The notes under the pieces: model-generated | Databases searched by the model: none | What the model was told of the DNA's origin: nothing | What the model saw: only the letters and a program-made list of their open reading frames with translations | Position numbers and translations under genes: made by a program | Shown here: piece after piece, positions 14,026-18,273 of the stretch | Layout: the number at the start of each line of letters is the position of its first letter | How positions within the stretch are numbered: the stretch's first letter is position 1 | Source: CAIKKV01 sp044346855 | Lineage (GTDB): Bacteria > Verrucomicrobiota > Kiritimatiellia > CAIKKV01 | Reading direction: 5' to 3' | Assembly: GCA_044346855.1 (NCBI GenBank) | Contig: JBIIYJ010000081.1 | Span: forward strand, 1 to 18,273 | DNA: 18,273 nt

Positions 14026-17000
14026 TCATCGCAACAGCATAAGCGACCCAGGCAGGCGGCGCACGGATAAAAACACCACCGACCCGGGCAACCCGCCTTG
14101 ACCGATGGCGCCCGCCCCGCCAGCCGCGCTGACACTTCCCGAAAAAGCACGATGATTGGTCGATACGATCAGCCGATCGGCGACCGGCCCCAGTTGGTTA
14201 CCCAGAATCGTGGCCGCCGTCTCATCGGAAACCGTTCGATACCAGACCGCAATCCGCCCGCCGCCCCCTCCGCCGGCTCCTGAGGACCCCCCATATCCGC
14301 CATCCGCGCACAAAACCGCGTTCGACGTGCCACTGAACCCGGCGCAACGAATAAAAATGCCTCCTCCGGAACCGCCGCCAAGATACTGGGTGAGCGGAAT
14401 GACCGACGCCCCGCGTGCGCTGATCCGCCCGCCCAAGCTGACCTTGCCCGCCGCCTCAATCCAGACCAATCCGCCGCCCGGCTGTCCGGGCTCCTCATTT
14501 TGAAAGCCCCCTCCGCTACCGCATTGCACAGGCGCGTTTGACAGGCCGTAGGTCACGCCCGGAACACTCCCCCCACCGCGGCCGCCATATCCGGCGCCAG
14601 ATCGATACCCCCCGCCTCCCGGGCCGCTACCCCCGGCCAGTCCATTCCCGTCCGCGTCAAAACCGGCATTGGTGGTCGCAATGGTCAACCCGTTCACGCG
14701 AAATAGCGGCGACGCGCCGTTCGCCCCGTGCGACACCGGATACACCCAGCTATTGGACGCGATCAGCAGATCATGCGCCACCGCAACCAGCGCACCGAAC
14801 GCGGCTGTTTCCGAATTCGTGACAGCCGCCTGCACGAAAACTCGGCCTGAATCGGTCACCGACATGCCTCCGCCGATTCGCAGCACGCAGTTGGAGAGAA
14901 CAAGCTTGGCGTTCGTCACCCGGACATCGTTTGTGACGGCGAATGTCCGGACCCGGGGCAATTCCACCCAGGCGGCAAAATGATGCGAGGTATCCTTATC
15001 CGCCCGAAAAGGCGCACGGGTGTCCACGAGGGAGAATCCCGTCACAGCCAGGACACTTGAATCGGCGCCCCACGAAAAGAGCCCCCCGCCGCCATCCCCG
15101 ATTTCCGTTTGCATCAACTGGCTGTCCGTGAAATAGACCGTTCCCGGTTTCCCGTCCCGGTTCACCAACCAGGAGTAATACCCATCCTGAGAGCCATGCG
15201 CACATGAAACGGCCACCGACGCGCCGGAGCCGACCGTTTTCTGGGCAACCGGGTCATATAGGATCGCCACACGGCCACCCCCACCCCCCGAGCCTGTTGT
15301 CCCGGTTCCCCTGCCGCCATCGGCTCGGATCGCACCGCGTGTTCCCGCAACCGTCCCGCACTGGATATGGATGGCACCCCCCGAACCCGCGCCGACACCG
15401 TCGCCGCCGTTCGCGGTGATCGTCCCGTTCACGGTCAGGCGGGCACCGACCTCCAGCCGAATGGCCCCGCCCCCCGCTCCGCCCTCGAAGGACTCCTTGC
15501 CAGCCCCGCCACTTCCCGGAAGAAAGGGCGCTTCCAGGTTTCCATAGGTCGGCCGCGGATACCCGGTTGAATAGGAGTCGCCCCCCTTTCCTCCATAGCT
15601 TCCGCCGGCCGTGCCATAGGTGCCATGAACAGCCCCGCCGGGCCCCTGTCCGTCATGGTTCAACACGCCGTTGACGCCTCCGCGGAATCCGCGACCATCG
15701 GCGTTCATCGCGCCATAAGGGCCGATAGTCATGTTGGTCGCCACAATCCAGACCCGGTTGCTCGTGTCGGCAACGCCATTCTGGTGACAGGCGGCATGAC
15801 TGATCGTACCGCCTTCAATGATAACGTCCCGAGCCCTCAATGCCGTCGTCCAGTTCGTGAACGTCAGGACCCCGCCATACTGGTTGTACGAGTTCAAATT
15901 CGGACTCGTCCCGTCCAGCACCACCGTATACGCGCCGGGAGGCAGGATGACAACCTCACCCTCCCCCGGCGCACCTTCCGGAGTCCAACAGGCCCCGTTC
16001 GTCCACCATCCGCTGAATCCGTTCCACATCTTGCCCGAAAACCCGGGCGTCCAGGCGGGCAATTCGTTCAGCAAATTCCTGCAGGCCGCCGGCATGTCGG
16101 GAGCCTGGGCATCAGAATCGGAAGATTCAATGAACCGGGACGTGCCGACCACACCGCCCGTGCTGATGGCGGAGCAATGATAAAGCCGGATCTTGGCTTT
16201 CTGGTCTTCCGGGATAGACAGGCCCAGGGAGCGCTGGATCTGATCGCGCCGATAGAAATCATCAAACCCGCTGCAGAATTGCCCCTGGAAACCGCTCGAA
16301 TTGATCAGGACATACCCGGGCGAATAGCGACCCAACCGACTGACCAGGCTGGTGGAGCCCGTGTCCGGATCGGCGATGGTGTACAAGGTCCCGTCCGCGT
16401 TGCTGGATTGCCGGTAAAACCCGTTGTGCTGGACATTGTCCGCCCACAGCGCAAATTGCCGGTGATTATAGGAAACATGGCCCAGCGAATCGCTCAGAAG
16501 AACGTTGGCGCTGCCGAACCGGGTGTTGGTGGTTGAATTCCAATAGAGATTCGACTTGTAAATGAGGTAGGCCGGCCTGTTCGTCCCATCAAGCAGGTAT
16601 TCGCTGGTCGACTCGACCATATCGATTTCAAACGCCAGAGGAAGATCCGTCGGCAGGTTTTTATTCAGCGTGTGCCGGCTGTAATTGTAGATTTCGGTGC
16701 CGGAGTACTCGTTATTAAACTGATCGTACGGCCCGCGGTCATTATCCAGAACCGTGTAGACCTCGCTCCCGCGCCCCACCAGGGTGAACCGATCGCCCGC
16801 CTGCAGCTGGATCGGTTTTGCATGAGCGGGAACGTCGGTTGCCGGGTTGATCTGGGAGAGTGTTTTCTGAAGAACCACGCTCCAATTGGCGAAGCCTCGC
16901 ACGCGGTTGGTCGATACGAGCGCAACCGTCTTCGGAATGCCGCCGGAAACCGTATAGTCCCGGCTGATCACATACCGGTTTCCCGCCCGCGGGATCCGCT

Positions 17001-18273
17001 GCACCATCATCTGCTTGCGCCCCGTCCGTATCCGGTAAGCGTTGGCCGGCGTGTCCCATTTGAACTTCGGCAGGCCTTCCGAGTAGACTTGTTCGTAGAT
17101 CGAGTCCCAGGTTCCATGGTTGCCGATGGTGAACGCAAACCGGTCGATCTGGATAATGTTTGCCCTGTTCCCCCAGCCGTCCAGCAGATACGAATTGTCA
17201 ACCGAATGAAACGAGTGCCCGCTGGTGATCTCAAAGACCTCTTCCGGGTAATACGCCCTGGCGACAAGGCCGGTGTCGAAGCCTGTCTTGTCGCGGGTGA
17301 AACGGCCCGCCACCAGGATGGACGTGGGCCGCCATTTTTCCTGATCGCTGAAGTCCGTGATCACATTCTGCATCACCAGGTAATTGCCGGCGCCCGAATT
17401 CGCCTTCAAATCCACCAGACTGCTCCCGGTATGGTCGAAGTCCTTGATGAAGACATACTGGTAGGCCGTGATGTCTTCGGCCACGCCCGATCCCGCATAC
17501 TTGCCCCCGCTATACAGGAACCCGAGCCCCATGCACTGGAAACTTTCATCAGTCAAGCCCGTCCCGTTCTCAATTTCCCGCTTTTCATCGAGCGCCGTAT
17601 TCCCGATGACCGCCAGGATCCGCTCGCAGGGTCCGATGGTCGGGGGTCCACCGAAAAAGGACCGGGTGAAGCTGCTGGTTTCGGGAACCGTCCGGTGCGG
17701 GGGAATCCACACCACATTGTGAATCACGATGTCCCGGTCATACGCATTGTTCTTGAACATATACGGGTCCTGGCGAAAGGCCTTGGTTCCCCCGCCAGCC
17801 CACTGAAAGTAGTCTTCGACCCCAAGCTTTACCCGCGACTTCCTGCCCGAGCCCGTCCAGATTCGCAGCTCCTTGTCCCTCAGGCTGTAGGAACTGTACT
17901 GGGGAATCACATACACGGTCTGGACCATGCCCGTTTGAGAATGCTCCCGCAGCCGGATTCGCGTTTGGGTATTCGTCAGGCTCAGGTAGCTCGTCATGAG
18001 CAGATCCCAGGCCGCGCTGTTATCGAAAAACACGTAGCCCTTCTGATCCGCGACGGTTTGCGGCCCGGTTTTGCTTTTTCCGTTATATTCAAAATCGACG
18101 ATCATGTTTTTTCCGTCGATCACATGAACCACTTTCGAATAACGGCTGCCGATGATATTGGGATAAAACAGATCGGCGTTGATCGGGTCCGTTTCGCCGG
18201 GGTTCTGATGGACGAACAGGCCGCAAAAGGTCATGTTCAGGTCGTCTGCCCCGAACACGTCGTCTGCGCCAGT
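14026..18273 (-). CDS. Giant beta-helix / Gly-rich surface protein, N-terminus outside window
   Basis: The C-terminal ~1415 residues of a very large protein. The frame is open to the right edge (upstream of a GTG at 18258 it continues TGADD), so the start is not in this window. Counting from that GTG, residues 1-~500 hold strand-turn repeats typical of a right-handed parallel beta-helix (DIVIHNVVWIPP; AYQYVFIKDFDHTG; NYLVMQNVITDFSD). A WTPEGAPGEGEVVILPPGAY segment near 745 opens a second beta-rich section. Two Gly-rich modules follow at about 855-1003 and 1200-1341, sharing ADG-x-G, GPGG, YGG(K/R)GG, GSGG(A/G)I, ADGG and GGGG(G)R(V/I)A in the same order. The end (VVFLSVRRLPGSLMLLR) is not a recognised sorting signal. 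Such proteins in PVC bacteria are thought to be exported; here neither signal nor anchor is visible. Function unknown: adhesin or polysaccharide-binding/lyase are candidates. Confidence 0.7.
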   Translation of the reverse strand, partial: TGADDVFGADDLNMTFCGLFVHQNPGETDPINADLFYPNIIGSRYSKVVHVIDGKNMIVDFEYNGKSKTGPQTVADQKGYVFFDNSAAWDLLMTSYLSLTNTQTRIRLREHSQTGMVQTVYVIPQYSSYSLRDKELRIWTGSGRKSRVKLGVEDYFQWAGGGTKAFRQDPYMFKNNAYDRDIVIHNVVWIPPHRTVPETSSFTRSFFGGPPTIGPCERILAVIGNTALDEKREIENGTGLTDESFQCMGLGFLYSGGKYAGSGVAEDITAYQYVFIKDFDHTGSSLVDLKANSGAGNYLVMQNVITDFSDQEKWRPTSILVAGRFTRDKTGFDTGLVARAYYPEEVFEITSGHSFHSVDNSYLLDGWGNRANIIQIDRFAFTIGNHGTWDSIYEQVYSEGLPKFKWDTPANAYRIRTGRKQMMVQRIPRAGNRYVISRDYTVSGGIPKTVALVSTNRVRGFANWSVVLQKTLSQINPATDVPAHAKPIQLQAGDRFTLVGRGSEVYTVLDNDRGPYDQFNNEYSGTEIYNYSRHTLNKNLPTDLPLAFEIDMVESTSEYLLDGTNRPAYLIYKSNLYWNSTTNTRFGSANVLLSDSLGHVSYNHRQFALWADNVQHNGFYRQSSNADGTLYTIADPDTGSTSLVSRLGRYSPGYVLINSSGFQGQFCSGFDDFYRRDQIQRSLGLSIPEDQKAKIRLYHCSAISTGGVVGTSRFIESSDSDAQAPDMPAACRNLLNELPAWTPGFSGKMWNGFSGWWTNGACWTPEGAPGEGEVVILPPGAYTVVLDGTSPNLNSYNQYGGVLTFTNWTTALRARDVIIEGGTISHAACHQNGVADTSNRVWIVATNMTIGPYGAMNADGRGFRGGVNGVLNHDGQGPGGAVHGTYGTAGGSYGGKGGDSYSTGYPRPTYGNLEAPFLPGSGGAGKESFEGGAGGGAIRLEVGARLTVNGTITANGGDGVGAGSGGAIHIQCGTVAGTRGAIRADGGRGTGTTGSGGGGGRVAILYDPVAQKTVGSGASVAVSCAHGSQDGYYSWLVNRDGKPGTVYFTDSQLMQTEIGDGGGGLFSWGADSSVLAVTGFSLVDTRAPFRADKDTSHHFAAWVELPRVRTFAVTNDVRVTNAKLVLSNCVLRIGGGMSVTDSGRVFVQAAVTNSETAAFGALVAVAHDLLIASNSWVYPVSHGANGASPLFRVNGLTIATTNAGFDADGNGLAGGSGPGGGGYRSGAGYGGRGGGSVPGVTYGLSNAPVQCGSGGGFQNEEPGQPGGGLVWIEAAGKVSLGGRISARGASVIPLTQYLGGGSGGGIFIRCAGFSGTSNAVLCADGGYGGSSGAGGGGGGRIAVWYRTVSDETAATILGNQLGPVADRLIVSTNHRAFSGSVSAAGGAGAIGQGGLPGSVVFLSVRRLPGSLMLLR

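Noticed and set aside
12422..14101. Plus-strand 559-codon frame antisense to the propeller protein
   Set aside because: Its Arg/Pro/His-rich composition and overlap with repeat DNA and a better-supported minus-strand gene mark it as a shadow.

Overview
The window is a high-GC bacterial chromosome segment. The gene mix suggests a PVC-superphylum heterotroph, most likely Lentisphaerota/Kiritimatiellota or a planctomycete relative: a short-form GH20-like glycosidase, a Gfo/Idh/MocA oxidoreductase, a beta-propeller glycosidase-like protein, a very large Gly-rich beta-helix protein, an orphan PqqD-domain protein and an OPT-like transporter. Many genes lack a clear Shine-Dalgarno sequence. The lineage is inferred from gene content; no rRNA or marker gene is present.

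Layout. (1) 1-4007, plus strand: a tight transport operon of an FtsX/MacB-type ABC permease (5' end outside the window), an OPT-like/DUF6785-like polytopic membrane protein and a LolD/MacB-type ATPase. (2) 4008-7624: an accessory islet rich in dispersed repeats. It holds two complete VapBC-type toxin-antitoxin modules (4335-5014 minus, 6819-7537 plus), two AT-rich ORFans (5075-5446, 5516-5848) and two tiny candidate ORFs. These are separated by copies of palindromic, MITE-like elements built from motifs such as ACCACGGAT, AACTACGAAACACGCG and CACAGAGA. (3) 7625-9010, minus: a protein ending in a PqqD/RRE-like domain. (4) 9011-9305: a tandem duplication and short iterated repeats that run into the stop codon of the next gene. 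(5) 9299-12108, minus: a GH20-like glycosidase followed, with a 4-nt overlap, by a Gfo/Idh/MocA oxidoreductase. (6) 12183-12511: an almost perfect 105-bp tandem repeat plus a variant also found at 4104-4170. (7) 12557-13966, minus: a cytoplasmic five-bladed-propeller protein. (8) 14026-18273, minus: the C-terminal ~1415 residues of a giant beta-helix/Gly-rich surface or secreted protein, open at the right edge.

How it fits together. The right half reads as glycan handling: the glycosidase and dehydrogenase are probably cotranscribed, with a second glycosidase-like protein nearby. The left operon is an envelope or export ABC system with an unrelated secondary-transporter-like gene between its permease and ATPase. 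The most unusual part is the islet, where defence/stability modules and foreign-looking small genes alternate with repeat copies, and repeats form the 3' ends of, or abut, at least three genes. No confirmed new system was found; the best candidate for something undescribed is this repeat-delimited cassette arrangement.
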